NCBI GenBank assembly: GCA_034926415.1
Contig: JAYFRC010000011.1
Span: 10,142 to 74,141, forward strand
Origin: JAYFRC01 sp034926415
Lineage (GTDB): Bacteria; Bacillota; Clostridia; Oscillospirales; Oscillospiraceae
DNA length: 64,000 nucleotides
Direction of reading: 5' to 3'
Below the pieces are notes generated by a model. The model did no database searches. It was not told the DNA's origin and saw nothing but the letters and a program-made list of their open reading frames with translations. Below, piece by piece: positions 25,122 through 33,747 of the stretch (positions within the stretch are counted from its first letter, which is position 1; every line of letters begins with the position of its first letter). Made by a program: the position numbers and the translations under genes.

Positions 25122-26231
25122 TTATTTAGCTACTCTCGCGGCCTTTATTGAATCTATCATCATGGGAACGACCTTAAACAGGTCGCCGCAGATTCCGTAA
25201 TCAGCAACGTCAAATATCGGCGCGGTTTCATTCTTGTTGACGGCAATTATCAGCTCTGAATCCTGCATGCCGGCCTTGTGCTGAATAGCTCCGGAAATGC
25301 CTAGCGCTACATATATCTTAGGATGCACTGTCTTGCCGGTCTGTCCAACCTGATGATCGGCGCTAATCCACCCGGCGTCCACTACGGCGCGTGATGAACC
25401 AACGACTCCATTCCCGAACGCCGCAGCAAGTTCTTCCGCAAGCCTGATACCCTGCTCTACATCCTTGCTTATTCCGCGTCCTACCGACACCACGACATCT
25501 GCTCCGATGAGATCTACCATCTGCTTTGCTTCCTTGACTACCTCGCGCACTCTTGCATATATATCCGCTTCGGAAACCTCGGCATTAATGACCTCTATCT
25601 TACATGCATCCGCCTTTTTTCCGTCAAATTCGTTCTTCTTCATAACTCCCGGGCGGACGGTAGACATGCATGGGCGGAAGCGCGGGCAAATTATTGTCGC
25701 CATCAGATGACCGCCAAACGCAGGACGCGTCATCTTTAGATTCTTGTCCTCCATATTGAATTTTGTAGCCGTCAGGTCGAGCGTTGAGCTCTCCTGAAGA
25801 TACTGGATGTACTTCGGCATATCAATATCAAGATGCGTACAGTCGGCGGTAAGTCCCGTGTGCAGACGAGCTGCGCAGCGCGGCCCAAGGTCGCGGCCTA
25901 TATTCGACGCGCCTATAAGAATGACCTCGGGTTTTCTTTCCATCGCAAGATCGCAGATGACCTTCGTATAAGCGTCGGTGGTATACAGTTTCAACAGAGG
26001 ACTGTTGAGGACTATCACTTCATCGGCTCCGTAGCCTCCAAGTTCCTTTGCTATACCGTCCACATTATCTCCCGGAAGGATTCCTATAAGCTTTACTCCG
26101 CGCTCGTCCGCCAGTTTGCGTCCCTCGGAGATAAGTTCAAAATCGGTATTCATCAGCTTTCCGCCGCGCTGTTCGCAGAACACCCAGATGTTTTTGAATT
26201 CTTCTATTGCGGCGCTGTTAAAATTTGACAT
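25122..26231 (-). CDS. etfA: Electron transfer flavoprotein alpha subunit
   Basis: EtfA, with EtfB, carries electrons to or from acyl-CoA dehydrogenases. The 369-residue product has the N-terminal alpha/beta domain (NIWVFCEQRGGKL; ILIGASNIGRDLGPRCAARL) and the C-terminal FAD domain with VGSSRAVVDAGWI, HQVGQTGKTVHPKIY and the GISGAIQHKAGM motifs. It has no N-terminal ferredoxin domain, unlike CarE of Acetobacterium woodii. It is the last gene of the operon CoA-transferase-acyl-CoA dehydrogenase-etfB-etfA. Whether the Etf is bifurcating cannot be decided from the reading alone. Confidence 0.95.
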   Translation of the reverse strand: MSNFNSAAIEEFKNIWVFCEQRGGKLMNTDFELISEGRKLADERGVKLIGILPGDNVDGIAKELGGYGADEVIVLNSPLLKLYTTDAYTKVICDLAMERKPEVILIGASNIGRDLGPRCAARLHTGLTADCTHLDIDMPKYIQYLQESSTLDLTATKFNMEDKNLKMTRPAFGGHLMATIICPRFRPCMSTVRPGVMKKNEFDGKKADACKIEVINAEVSEADIYARVREVVKEAKQMVDLIGADVVVSVGRGISKDVEQGIRLAEELAAAFGNGVVGSSRAVVDAGWISADHQVGQTGKTVHPKIYVALGISGAIQHKAGMQDSELIIAVNKNETAPIFDVADYGICGDLFKVVPMMIDSIKAARVAK

Positions 26232-26251
26232 TTACATTTACCTTCTTTCCC

Positions 26252-27052
26252 TCAGATAACATGCTTCTTAAGCAGTCTTGCAGTCAGATCTTCCACGGCA
26301 GCCTTATCGGCTCCGCCGAGCATGATACCGTGGCCTTTCTGCGGAGGAGTGAAAGATTTGAATATATTGGTCGGAGAGCCTTTAAGCCCTATCGTGGAAG
26401 GGTCTATGAGCGGCTCATCCTTAAGCGCCTGATAATCGAGAACTGTTATCGGTTTCTGGTCACACTCGAGTATTCCGCGCACCGTCATATATCTCGGCTC
26501 GTTGAGCTCCTTTATGCAGGTAACAAGACACGGAGTCTCCATCTCTATCGTCATGTATCCATCCTCGAGCATCCGCTTTACGACAACTGCGCCGCCTTCC
26601 TTGCTGACATTTGCGGCATATGTAATCTGCGGCAGTTTAAGCTTTTCAGCTATCTGAGGGCCGACCTGAGCCGTGTCCCCGTCGATCGCCTGACGTCCGC
26701 AAAAAATCATGTCGTCTTTATCAAGTCCAAGATGCATGATAGCTGAGGAAATTATCTGCGACGTTGCAAACGTATCGCTTCCGCCGAACTCGCGTGCGGA
26801 AATCAGCACGGCGTCGTCGGCTCCCATAGCAATGAGTTCGCGAAGCATGCCCATCGCCGGAGGCGGTCCCATGGTAACGGCCGTTACCTTACAGCCCGTC
26901 TCATCCTTGATTTTAAGCGCGGCTTCCATAGCGTTCATGTCGTCCGGGTTGATAATAGTAGGCATTGATGAGCGAACGAGGATTCCGTTTTCATCCACCG
27001 CAACCTTGCCGGAGGTGTCCGGCACCTGTTTTACACATACATAAATTTTCAC
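26252..27052 (-). CDS. etfB: Electron transfer flavoprotein beta subunit
   Basis: EtfB binds AMP or, in bifurcating forms, a second FAD, and partners EtfA. The 266-residue product begins MKIYVCVKQVPDTSGKVAVD, split here at the twenty-residue limit, and has the ADDAVLISAREFGGSDTFAT and FCGRQAIDGDTAQVGPQIAE motifs typical of anaerobe Etf beta proteins. The start is GTG at 27052, 9 bases after AGGAGG. It lies 20 bases downstream of the acyl-CoA dehydrogenase and 20 bases upstream of etfA, so the three are one transcript. Confidence 0.95.
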   Translation of the reverse strand: MKIYVCVKQVPDTSGKVAVDENGILVRSSMPTIINPDDMNAMEAALKIKDETGCKVTAVTMGPPPAMGMLRELIAMGADDAVLISAREFGGSDTFATSQIISSAIMHLGLDKDDMIFCGRQAIDGDTAQVGPQIAEKLKLPQITYAANVSKEGGAVVVKRMLEDGYMTIEMETPCLVTCIKELNEPRYMTVRGILECDQKPITVLDYQALKDEPLIDPSTIGLKGSPTNIFKSFTPPQKGHGIMLGGADKAAVEDLTARLLKKHVI

Positions 27053-27071
27053 TTACCTTTACCTCCTTCGC

Positions 27072-28211
27072 TTATTTGAGCAGATTGCCGGCTATTACCA
27101 TCTGCTGGACCTGGCTCGTGCCTTCATAGATGCTGCATATGCGGGCGTCGCGGTACATACGCTCCACCTTGTACTCTTTTATGTAGCCATACCCGCCATG
27201 AATCTGTACGGCTTTATAGGCAACACGGTTTGCGGCCTCTGCGGCATAATACTTAGCCATTGAACACGCCACGGTAGCGTCCATGTTGTTGTCTTTAAGT
27301 TCCGCAGCCTTGTACACGAGCTCTCTGGCCGCGGCAACGTCCGTCGCCATGTCAGCCAGCATGAAGCTGATCGCCTGAAAATTGGCAATGGGCTTTCCAA
27401 ACTGTTTGCGCTCCTTTGAATACTTGACAGCCTCGTCAAGGCAGCCCTGGGCAATTCCGACAGCCTGAGCCGCCATTCCGAGACGTCCGCCGTCGAGCGT
27501 TTTCATCGCAAAAGCAAAGCCCTTGTGCAGCGGCCCGACAAGGCATTCCTTAGGAATGCGGACATCTTCCATAACAACGTCGCAGGTTGGATATCCTCCT
27601 ATGCCCATTTTCTTTTCCGGAGCGCCGCAGGAAACGCCTTCGAGCTTCATATCCATAATAAACATGGATATTCCCTTTGAGCCTTTCTGCTTGAGATCGG
27701 TCTTTGCAAAAATGATGCAGTAATCCGCCATAGGCGCGCCGCTTATAAACGTCTTGCGCCCGTTAAGGATAAAATCGTCCCCATCCTGAATTGCGGTTGT
27801 GGTCGTTCCGCCCGCATCAGAACCTGCACCGGGTTCCGTAAGCGCAAACACGAGTATCTTATCTCCGCTCGCTATTTCCGGAAGATATTTCTTCTTCTGC
27901 GCTTCGTTTCCTGCAAGCAGCAGCGGGCCGCCGCCCAGTGAATTTGAAGTATTTGCGTATATTGAAAGCACCGGGCAAATCCTCGCAAACTCTTCGACCA
28001 TAAGGCAATAAGCCAGATTGTCTCCGCCTTGTCCTCCATATTCAACGGGGATTTTAGCCCCCATGAATCCATATTTTGCCATTTTTTTGTGCATATCCCA
28101 ATTGAATTCTCCGGTGGTGTCAAGTTCATCCTGAATCTCCTTGGTGAATTCCGTTTCCGCAAACTGTCTGAACAGTTTTTGAAGCATAGCATGCTTTTCA
28201 TCTAAAATCAT
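27072..28211 (-). CDS. Acyl-CoA dehydrogenase (or enoyl-CoA reductase) with Etf partner
   Basis: This 379-residue flavoprotein of the acyl-CoA dehydrogenase family has the signature VFALTEPGAGSDAGG near residue 120, the KTFISGA FAD-contact strand, and the catalytic Glu in IYEGTSQVQQ at about residue 363. It interconverts an acyl-CoA and its 2-enoyl-CoA. With the EtfB/EtfA genes directly behind it and a CoA-transferase in front, the order matches modules that reduce acryloyl-CoA or caffeyl-CoA in anaerobes. In a fermenting cell the reductive direction is plausible. Substrate size cannot be judged by eye. Confidence 0.93.
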   Translation of the reverse strand: MILDEKHAMLQKLFRQFAETEFTKEIQDELDTTGEFNWDMHKKMAKYGFMGAKIPVEYGGQGGDNLAYCLMVEEFARICPVLSIYANTSNSLGGGPLLLAGNEAQKKKYLPEIASGDKILVFALTEPGAGSDAGGTTTTAIQDGDDFILNGRKTFISGAPMADYCIIFAKTDLKQKGSKGISMFIMDMKLEGVSCGAPEKKMGIGGYPTCDVVMEDVRIPKECLVGPLHKGFAFAMKTLDGGRLGMAAQAVGIAQGCLDEAVKYSKERKQFGKPIANFQAISFMLADMATDVAAARELVYKAAELKDNNMDATVACSMAKYYAAEAANRVAYKAVQIHGGYGYIKEYKVERMYRDARICSIYEGTSQVQQMVIAGNLLK

Positions 28212-28255
28212 AATTTTTCCTCCAAGCTTATAGTTTTGTCCGGCTCTGTCGCCGC

Positions 28256-29833
28256 TTATTTAATAACATCCGCAAGTCCGCCCCATTTTTCGCGGAACAG
28301 TCCGGCATCCATGAGTTTGAGATCCGGAGAAACCTCCGGGACAAACCCCATCTGATTTATAACGTCCTTTTCAAGGTCTATCCCGGGCGCTATTTCTATT
28401 ACGGTCATTTTTCCGTTTATCAGCTTGAACACGCAGCGCTCAGTAACGTACAGGACATTCTGTTCAGGTCTTGCGTACTTGCCGCTGAAAGTTATCTGAT
28501 ATACCTGCTTAAGGAATTTTTTGATGGTGCCTTCCTTGATTATCTCGAGTTTTCCGTCGCCTACTCTAATCTTTGCCTTCCCAACAAATGTTCCACAGAA
28601 CACAACGTTATCGGTTGCGCAACTTATGTCAATGAATCCGCCGGGCCCGCTTATGCGCGCAGGCTCATCCCCCTGCGGAGCAAATTTGCTCACGTTGATA
28701 TTCCCTTCCATGTCGGCCTCTCCGATTCCGAGGCAGGTCATGTCAAGTCCTCCGCCGTCAATAATGTCGAACATTGCTCCGTGTTCAACAGTCGCTTCCG
28801 GATTGAAAGCGCTTCCAAAATTTGGCAGAGGAGCAGGTACGCCTCCGACCATTCCGCTCTCTGTTGAAAACGCTACATCGTCGATAAGGCCTTCTTCAGC
28901 CACTACGTTAGCCACCTGTGCGGGTATACCGACTCCGAGATTTATCAGGTCTCCTCTGTGAAGCTCCATAGCGCAGCGGCGCGCTATTACCTTGCGTTCG
29001 TCAAATGGATCGGGCTTGAGCGCCGCAAGCGGCTTCCTTATATCTCCGCAGAATGACGGCTCGTAATATGTGCCTTCCGTCTGCCAGCAGGCGTCCTTGC
29101 TCGTGGCCTGAACTACATAGTCGACAAGCACTCCCGGTATCTTAACATCCTTGGGATTGAGCGAGCCTTTCTCCGCAAGGTACTCGACCTGTACGATTAC
29201 TATCCCTCCGGAATTGTGGGCCGCCGTAGCGACCGCCATACCTTCATTGACAACGCTCTCGTGCGCGAAGCTTATGTTGCCGTTCTCGTCGGCGATCGTT
29301 CCGCGAAGTATAGCTACATCCAGCGGGAAAGACTTATAAAACAAATATTCTTCACCGTTAAAGTTAACGAGTTCGACCAGATCCTCTTTTGCGCACTCAT
29401 TCATCTTTCCGCCATTGATACGCGGATCCACATAAGTTCCAAGCCCGACCTTGCTCAAAAGCCCGGGACGCCCGGCGGCTATCTCACGCCAGAGATTAAC
29501 GATTATTCCCTGCGGAAGTTCATGCAGAGGAAGTTCGTTCCTCTGAGCCATGTCCCGAAGCGAGAATACGCTTCCGACCTGTGCTCCGCACCATCTTGTG
29601 ACAAGCCCAGGGCCCGCCTCTCCAAGCCTGGTAAGCCCGCGCGTCTTCCAGTCGCCCATGGCGCTTCCCTGTTTAAGATTGAGATTGCACGGATGCCCGG
29701 TCTCCTTAAAATTGTCGCGAATGGCGCAGCCTATTTCTTCAGCCCATCCGGATAATCCCATTCCCGCGACTGCAACCGTAGCGTCGTCAGGTATGAGCTT
29801 TGCAGCTTCTATTGCACTTATAAACTCAGCCAT
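28256..29833 (-). CDS. Fused acetate/propionate-type CoA-transferase
   Basis: This 525-residue family I CoA-transferase has its alpha and beta parts fused, like propionate CoA-transferase (Pct) and YdiF. The catalytic glutamate is in AFSTESGMVGG (Glu326, close to its place in Pct), and glycine-rich GLINLGVGIPAQVAN-type sequence lies just before it. The enzyme moves CoA from acetyl-CoA or another acyl-CoA to a carboxylate. It is the first gene of the CoA-transferase/dehydrogenase/Etf operon and would activate the acid at low energy cost. It is divergent from the LuxR-type regulator. Confidence 0.93.
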   Translation of the reverse strand: MAEFISAIEAAKLIPDDATVAVAGMGLSGWAEEIGCAIRDNFKETGHPCNLNLKQGSAMGDWKTRGLTRLGEAGPGLVTRWCGAQVGSVFSLRDMAQRNELPLHELPQGIIVNLWREIAAGRPGLLSKVGLGTYVDPRINGGKMNECAKEDLVELVNFNGEEYLFYKSFPLDVAILRGTIADENGNISFAHESVVNEGMAVATAAHNSGGIVIVQVEYLAEKGSLNPKDVKIPGVLVDYVVQATSKDACWQTEGTYYEPSFCGDIRKPLAALKPDPFDERKVIARRCAMELHRGDLINLGVGIPAQVANVVAEEGLIDDVAFSTESGMVGGVPAPLPNFGSAFNPEATVEHGAMFDIIDGGGLDMTCLGIGEADMEGNINVSKFAPQGDEPARISGPGGFIDISCATDNVVFCGTFVGKAKIRVGDGKLEIIKEGTIKKFLKQVYQITFSGKYARPEQNVLYVTERCVFKLINGKMTVIEIAPGIDLEKDVINQMGFVPEVSPDLKLMDAGLFREKWGGLADVIK

Positions 29834-29870
29834 CTTTTCTCCTCCTCGTCAGTCTTGAATGTCTATATTT

Positions 29871-29899
29871 ATTATAAAAAACAGCATAGATTTTTGAAA
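29871..29899 (-). promoter_or_regulatory. Promoter of the CoA-transferase operon
   Basis: Minus strand: -10 TATAAT (29871-29876) with a poor -35 (TTTCAA, 29894-29899) at 17 bases. A weak -35 with a good -10 suits an activator-dependent promoter. Confidence 0.5.
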
Positions 29900-29963
29900 T
29901 TATTCGTCGTGTTGCTTTTTCTTATCAATCGCAAAAGTTTCTACATATTTTTGATTATCAGAG

Positions 29964-29979
29964 TACTCAAAGTTGAGTA
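29964..29979. promoter_or_regulatory. Palindrome between CoA-transferase and luxR-type genes
   Basis: TACTCAA-AG-TTGAGTA is a perfect 16-bp palindrome. It lies 18 bases upstream of the regulator's -35 and about 65 bases upstream of the operon promoter, a position suited to an activator site. Confidence 0.6.
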
Positions 29980-29996
29980 TCGCTACTTTCTTTCGT

Positions 29997-30025
29997 TTGA
30001 CTTCTATTCTGATGGACGATATAAT
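29997..30025 (+). promoter_or_regulatory. Sigma-A promoter of the LuxR-type gene
   Basis: TTGACT (29997-30002), 17 bases, TATAAT (30020-30025), then AGAAAGGA and the ATG at 30059. Confidence 0.75.
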
Positions 30026-30058
30026 TTTTTTAGAAACAAACAGAAAGGATATGATAAT

Positions 30059-30829
30059 ATGCGTCCAAGATTGCCCGACTACGAATGGCAGTTCCTTTTG
30101 CAGACAGTCTCGAGAATCTATTGCTGCTCTACATATCAGGAAGCTCTTCGGACTTTCGCTCAGCAGTTTCAGACGCTTGTCAAATATGACAGAGATATCT
30201 TTTTCAATATATCTAAAGGAAACGGAAAAACAACGCTTGGCGAACCTTTCTCCTCTTCCGAGGAAAACAATGATATAACGACAGAGGCTTTTCTCTGCGG
30301 AAATTATCCTCATTGGTCAGAATTTATAATGCTCCCGCGAAGTTCAGTATTCCGTCAGTCCGATCTCGTCTCCGCCGATAATTGGGAACGCAGCCATGTC
30401 TACCGCGATATATGGCTGCCGCAGCACATATATCACGGGCTTTTCATGTCCGTCGTATATCGCGACAATCCGCTACTTATGCTCGGCGTGTTCCGAAGAA
30501 AAGAAGCCCCTGATTTTTCAGAGCGTGACGTGTTCGTCCTTGAAATGCTTAAAGACTGCATGGAACACAAATTGTATCAGCTTAAATCCGATGAGCTTAC
30601 CGATAAAAGCGACGTCGTGCTTCAGAAAATCTCGCAGGGGTCTCCCCCCTACTCGCTTACGCGGCGCGAGGTCGAGATAGTCGGTCTCGTGTGCGGAGGC
30701 ATGAGCAGCGACCGGATGTGTGAAAAGCTTGTTATAAGCATGGCGACTCTCAATAAGCATCTTTCAAACATTTATGCGAAAACCGGTGTCAACTCCCGCG
30801 TCCAGCTGATGAGTCTGTTCACGAAATAA
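30059..30829 (+). CDS. LuxR-type transcriptional regulator
   Basis: This 256-residue regulator has a C-terminal LuxR/GerE helix-turn-helix (LTRREVEIVGLVCGGMSSD; MCEKLVISMATLNKHLSNIY) from about residue 195. The N-terminal sensor domain of about 180 residues (YEWQFLLQTVSRIYCCSTYQ; FMSVVYRDNPLLMLGVFRR) looks GAF/PAS-like but is not a receiver domain: no phosphoacceptor pattern is visible. The ATG at 30059 follows AGAAAGGA; the frame is open further upstream but lacks a ribosome site and crosses the promoter. It is divergent from the CoA-transferase operon and probably controls it in response to a small molecule. Confidence 0.87.
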   Translation: MRPRLPDYEWQFLLQTVSRIYCCSTYQEALRTFAQQFQTLVKYDRDIFFNISKGNGKTTLGEPFSSSEENNDITTEAFLCGNYPHWSEFIMLPRSSVFRQSDLVSADNWERSHVYRDIWLPQHIYHGLFMSVVYRDNPLLMLGVFRRKEAPDFSERDVFVLEMLKDCMEHKLYQLKSDELTDKSDVVLQKISQGSPPYSLTRREVEIVGLVCGGMSSDRMCEKLVISMATLNKHLSNIYAKTGVNSRVQLMSLFTK

Positions 30830-30846
30830 ACGCTTGTCAAACAAAA

Positions 30847-30882
30847 AAGCACCGGCGATTCCAATGGAATCGCCGGTGCTTT
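30847..30882. terminator. Bidirectional terminator
   Basis: AAGCACCGGCGATTCC and GGAATCGCCGGTGCTT are perfect arms around AAT, with A-tract and T-rich flanks. It separates the LuxR-type gene (+) and the ligase (-). Confidence 0.9.
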
Positions 30883-30892
30883 GCTTCTATTA

Positions 30893-32479
30893 TCAGCAAC
30901 GCATGCCCTTATCACTTTCAAGCCTGCGCTTTACCTGCTCCTGTAGTCTGGCCGTACATATCTTTCCGCTGTCAAGCAGCGGAAAATCATCAAAGAACAA
31001 CACATACTTCGGGACCTTGAAATCAGCCAGCTGCGATGATACGATGCTGCGCACATCATTTTCGCTCATTTTTTCTCTCGTTATGACGCACGCGCATATC
31101 TCTTCTATATAATACGCGTCGGGAACGCCTAAAACCCTGACTTGCTCAACGCGCGGATCGGCCGCGATAATATTTTCTATCTCCGCAGCAGCTATATTTT
31201 CTCCTCCCCGTATTATTATATCCTTTATTCTTCCGACCATGTGCAGATTACCGCTGCCGTCAAGGTACCCAACGTCTCCGGTATGCAGCCAGCCTTTTGA
31301 ATCTATCGTCTTTTTTGTAAGCTCGGGATTTCCTAAATATCCAAGCATCACCGTATAACCGCGTATACATATCTCTCCGATTTGCCCGGTCCGGGCCTCT
31401 TTCTCAGAGTCCCGCAAAAATATACGCCCCTCTATGCCTTCGAGGAAATGTCCAACCGTCTTTTCCTTCACATCTAACGGATCGTCATATCCAGCGGATG
31501 TCATTCCCGCCGTGGCCTCCGTCTGCCCAAGCGACGGAAGAAGATTAAAACCAAGCACGCCGCATATGCGTCTGAAAATCTCGGGAGAATATGTAGACCC
31601 GCCGATCATGCCGGTACGCAGTGAGGAAAGGTCGTAATGCTTCTCCTCCTGTCTGTCGGCAAGCACAGAAAACAAAGTCGGAACCGATGTAAGGACCGTA
31701 CATTTGCTGTTCTCGATTTGCCAAAGCACGCTTTCGGCGTGATGATCTCTTGTAAAGCAAACGCATGCCCCTACGGAAAGCGCCGCGAGTACGCATGACG
31801 ACAATGAAAAGCAGTGATGCACCGGAAGCATTACGCAGAACTTATCCGATGGGCCCGCACGCTGTTCAAGAGCAAGACAATACGAAAGATTGGCGCGTGC
31901 AGCATGAGTTGTCAGCACGCCTTTTTCGCGTCCGGTAGTTCCGGATGTGAAAAGCACGACATCGGTATCCGATCCTCTGACCTCCCTTTCAGCCGCAGCT
32001 TCCGGAATCGCATCACCAAGCTGTTTGAGCCTGCCGAGCGATACAGTCTCGCCGTTATCACACTCTTCAAGCGATATGTATGACCTCATACCTGAAAATC
32101 TCTCGGTAATACCGCGACCTTCAGCACCGTCGTTCACCGAGCCGTTTCCGTAAATAAGCCGCGTTACTCCCGTATCCTTAAGAAGCGCGCTTATTTCGGA
32201 ATCTTTGAGCTTTTTACCAATCAGCACTGAAACCGCGCCTATTTTTTCCACAGCCAGAAATGCGAGCAGGAACCGATCGGAGTTCTCGCTTATGATTCCG
32301 ACAAACTCTCCCTTTTCTATGCCGAGGGCAACAAGCCCTCTCGCCATGGCGTCTGCTTCGCGCTCTGCTTCAGCATAGGTATACGCTCTGTCAAGATATT
32401 CTATCGCACGGTTTTCGGGAAATCTGGAGGCGGAATTATGAAACATTTTGTAAATCGTGAGATTCTCATCTATTGTCAT
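30893..32479 (-). CDS. AMP-forming acyl-CoA ligase
   Basis: This 528-residue enzyme of the adenylate-forming superfamily activates a carboxylic acid with ATP and CoA. It carries the P-loop-like VLFTSGTTGREKGVLTTH motif near residue 175, the SLGQTEATAGM motif near 313, the LHTGDVGYLDGSGN motif near 393 and the GRIKDIIIRGGENI hinge near 410; a lysine in DSGKICTARL near 510 is the expected catalytic one. Fatty, aromatic and cinnamic acids are typical substrates. It lies across the LuxR-type gene from the CoA-transferase operon, giving the island a second way to activate the acid. Confidence 0.92.
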   Translation of the reverse strand: MTIDENLTIYKMFHNSASRFPENRAIEYLDRAYTYAEAEREADAMARGLVALGIEKGEFVGIISENSDRFLLAFLAVEKIGAVSVLIGKKLKDSEISALLKDTGVTRLIYGNGSVNDGAEGRGITERFSGMRSYISLEECDNGETVSLGRLKQLGDAIPEAAAEREVRGSDTDVVLFTSGTTGREKGVLTTHAARANLSYCLALEQRAGPSDKFCVMLPVHHCFSLSSCVLAALSVGACVCFTRDHHAESVLWQIENSKCTVLTSVPTLFSVLADRQEEKHYDLSSLRTGMIGGSTYSPEIFRRICGVLGFNLLPSLGQTEATAGMTSAGYDDPLDVKEKTVGHFLEGIEGRIFLRDSEKEARTGQIGEICIRGYTVMLGYLGNPELTKKTIDSKGWLHTGDVGYLDGSGNLHMVGRIKDIIIRGGENIAAAEIENIIAADPRVEQVRVLGVPDAYYIEEICACVITREKMSENDVRSIVSSQLADFKVPKYVLFFDDFPLLDSGKICTARLQEQVKRRLESDKGMRC

Positions 32480-32510
32480 GATTGCTCTTCCTTCGCAAAG
32501 TTTTTCACTT

Positions 32511-33746
32511 TTACTTTGCCGAAAGCTCCACCGCGTGGCGGAGCATGCTGTACTCCGGCACTTTTTTCGGAAGCCGCATCGTAAACGTCATCTGCGGATT
32601 CTTAGGCTCGGTAATATCTTCTCCATCGGCATTTTTCATCGCCGGCGCGATAAACGAAAACGGACGCGTGTCCGGACCGACAAGCTCGAGCGTATCGCCC
32701 GCCGCGAATTTGTTTCGAAGCGAAAGCGTAGCAAGCCCGCTTTCGTCGCAGGCGGTCACTATCGCGCAGACCTGCCAATTGCGGATATAGCGGGAATTTT
32801 CCGTGTACTGACCAGGCTCGCCAAAAAAGAAGCCCGTCGAATAATGCCTGTGGCTGACGTGTTCGACTTCGTCGCGCCAGACCTTGTCGAGCGGCTCGCC
32901 CGCTGCGGCGGCGTCTATCGCGTGGCGATACGCGGCGGTCGTCACAGCCGCATAGTAGGGAGATTTTGCGCGCCCCTCTATCTTCATGCTGTCGACTCCA
33001 GCGGCGATTAGCTCCGGGATATGGTCTATCATGCACATATCACGCGAGTTCATTATATACGTGCCCTTTTCGTCCTCTTTTATCGGGAAATACTCTCCCG
33101 GCCGCTTTTCCTCCATAAGCGCGTAGCTGTAACGGCACGGCTGGGCGCACATGCCTCTGTTGCTGTCGCGCCCAGTCATATAGTTGCTGAGCAGGCACCG
33201 GCCCGAGTACGAAACACACATCGCGCCGTGGACGAAAACCTCTATCTGAAGCTCTTTCGGCGTTTTCGCGCGTATCTCAGCTATCTCGTCGAGCGTGAGC
33301 TCCCGCGCGAGGATAACGCGAGACGCGCCGAGGTCTCTCCACGCGTTGGCGGACACGAAATTCACAATGCTCGCCTGCGTGCTTATATGCTTTTCAGCCC
33401 TCGGCGCGTACTTATTTGCAAGCGACAGCACACCCACGTCTGCGATTATAAGAGCGTCGGCGCCGTAATCGTCAAGCCGTTCAAGATATGCGGGAAGGCT
33501 CTCCGCCTCGCCGTTTCGCGGCATGGTATTTACGGTGACATGAACGCGCACGCCGTGTTCGTGCCCGTACTTTATCGCGCTTTCAAGTTCTTCGCCCTCT
33601 GAAAAATTACCGGCAAAGGAGCGCATGCCGAAGGACGTACCGGCAAGGTAGACCGCGTCGGCTCCGTAGAGCACCGACATTTTCAGCTTTTCCGGATCGC
33701 CCGCCGGAGAAAGAAGCTCCGGCGGGCGATTTCCAATTATTGCCAT
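32511..33746 (-). CDS. trhP: U32-family tRNA hydroxylation protein
   Basis: This 411-residue U32 family protein has the conserved ELLSPAGDPEKLKMSVLYGA start, the VHGAMCVSYSGRCLLSNYM cysteine motif near residue 172 and CAQPCRY near 198, which together give the four iron-sulfur ligands, followed by MNSRDMCMIDHIPEL. TrhP (YegQ/YrrO) hydroxylates U34 of certain tRNAs using prephenate, giving 5-hydroxyuridine. Bacillus has two paralogues (YrrN, YrrO) beside yrrL (mltG); here mltG is immediately upstream, so the context agrees. It begins two bases after the mltG stop. Confidence 0.9.
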   Translation of the reverse strand: MAIIGNRPPELLSPAGDPEKLKMSVLYGADAVYLAGTSFGMRSFAGNFSEGEELESAIKYGHEHGVRVHVTVNTMPRNGEAESLPAYLERLDDYGADALIIADVGVLSLANKYAPRAEKHISTQASIVNFVSANAWRDLGASRVILARELTLDEIAEIRAKTPKELQIEVFVHGAMCVSYSGRCLLSNYMTGRDSNRGMCAQPCRYSYALMEEKRPGEYFPIKEDEKGTYIMNSRDMCMIDHIPELIAAGVDSMKIEGRAKSPYYAAVTTAAYRHAIDAAAAGEPLDKVWRDEVEHVSHRHYSTGFFFGEPGQYTENSRYIRNWQVCAIVTACDESGLATLSLRNKFAAGDTLELVGPDTRPFSFIAPAMKNADGEDITEPKNPQMTFTMRLPKKVPEYSMLRHAVELSAK

Positions 33747-33747
33747 A

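Noticed and set aside
29855..30058. 68-residue N-terminal extension of the LuxR-type regulator
   Set aside because: It crosses the TTGACT/TATAAT promoter and the palindrome, and AGAAAGGA sits correctly before the ATG at 30059.
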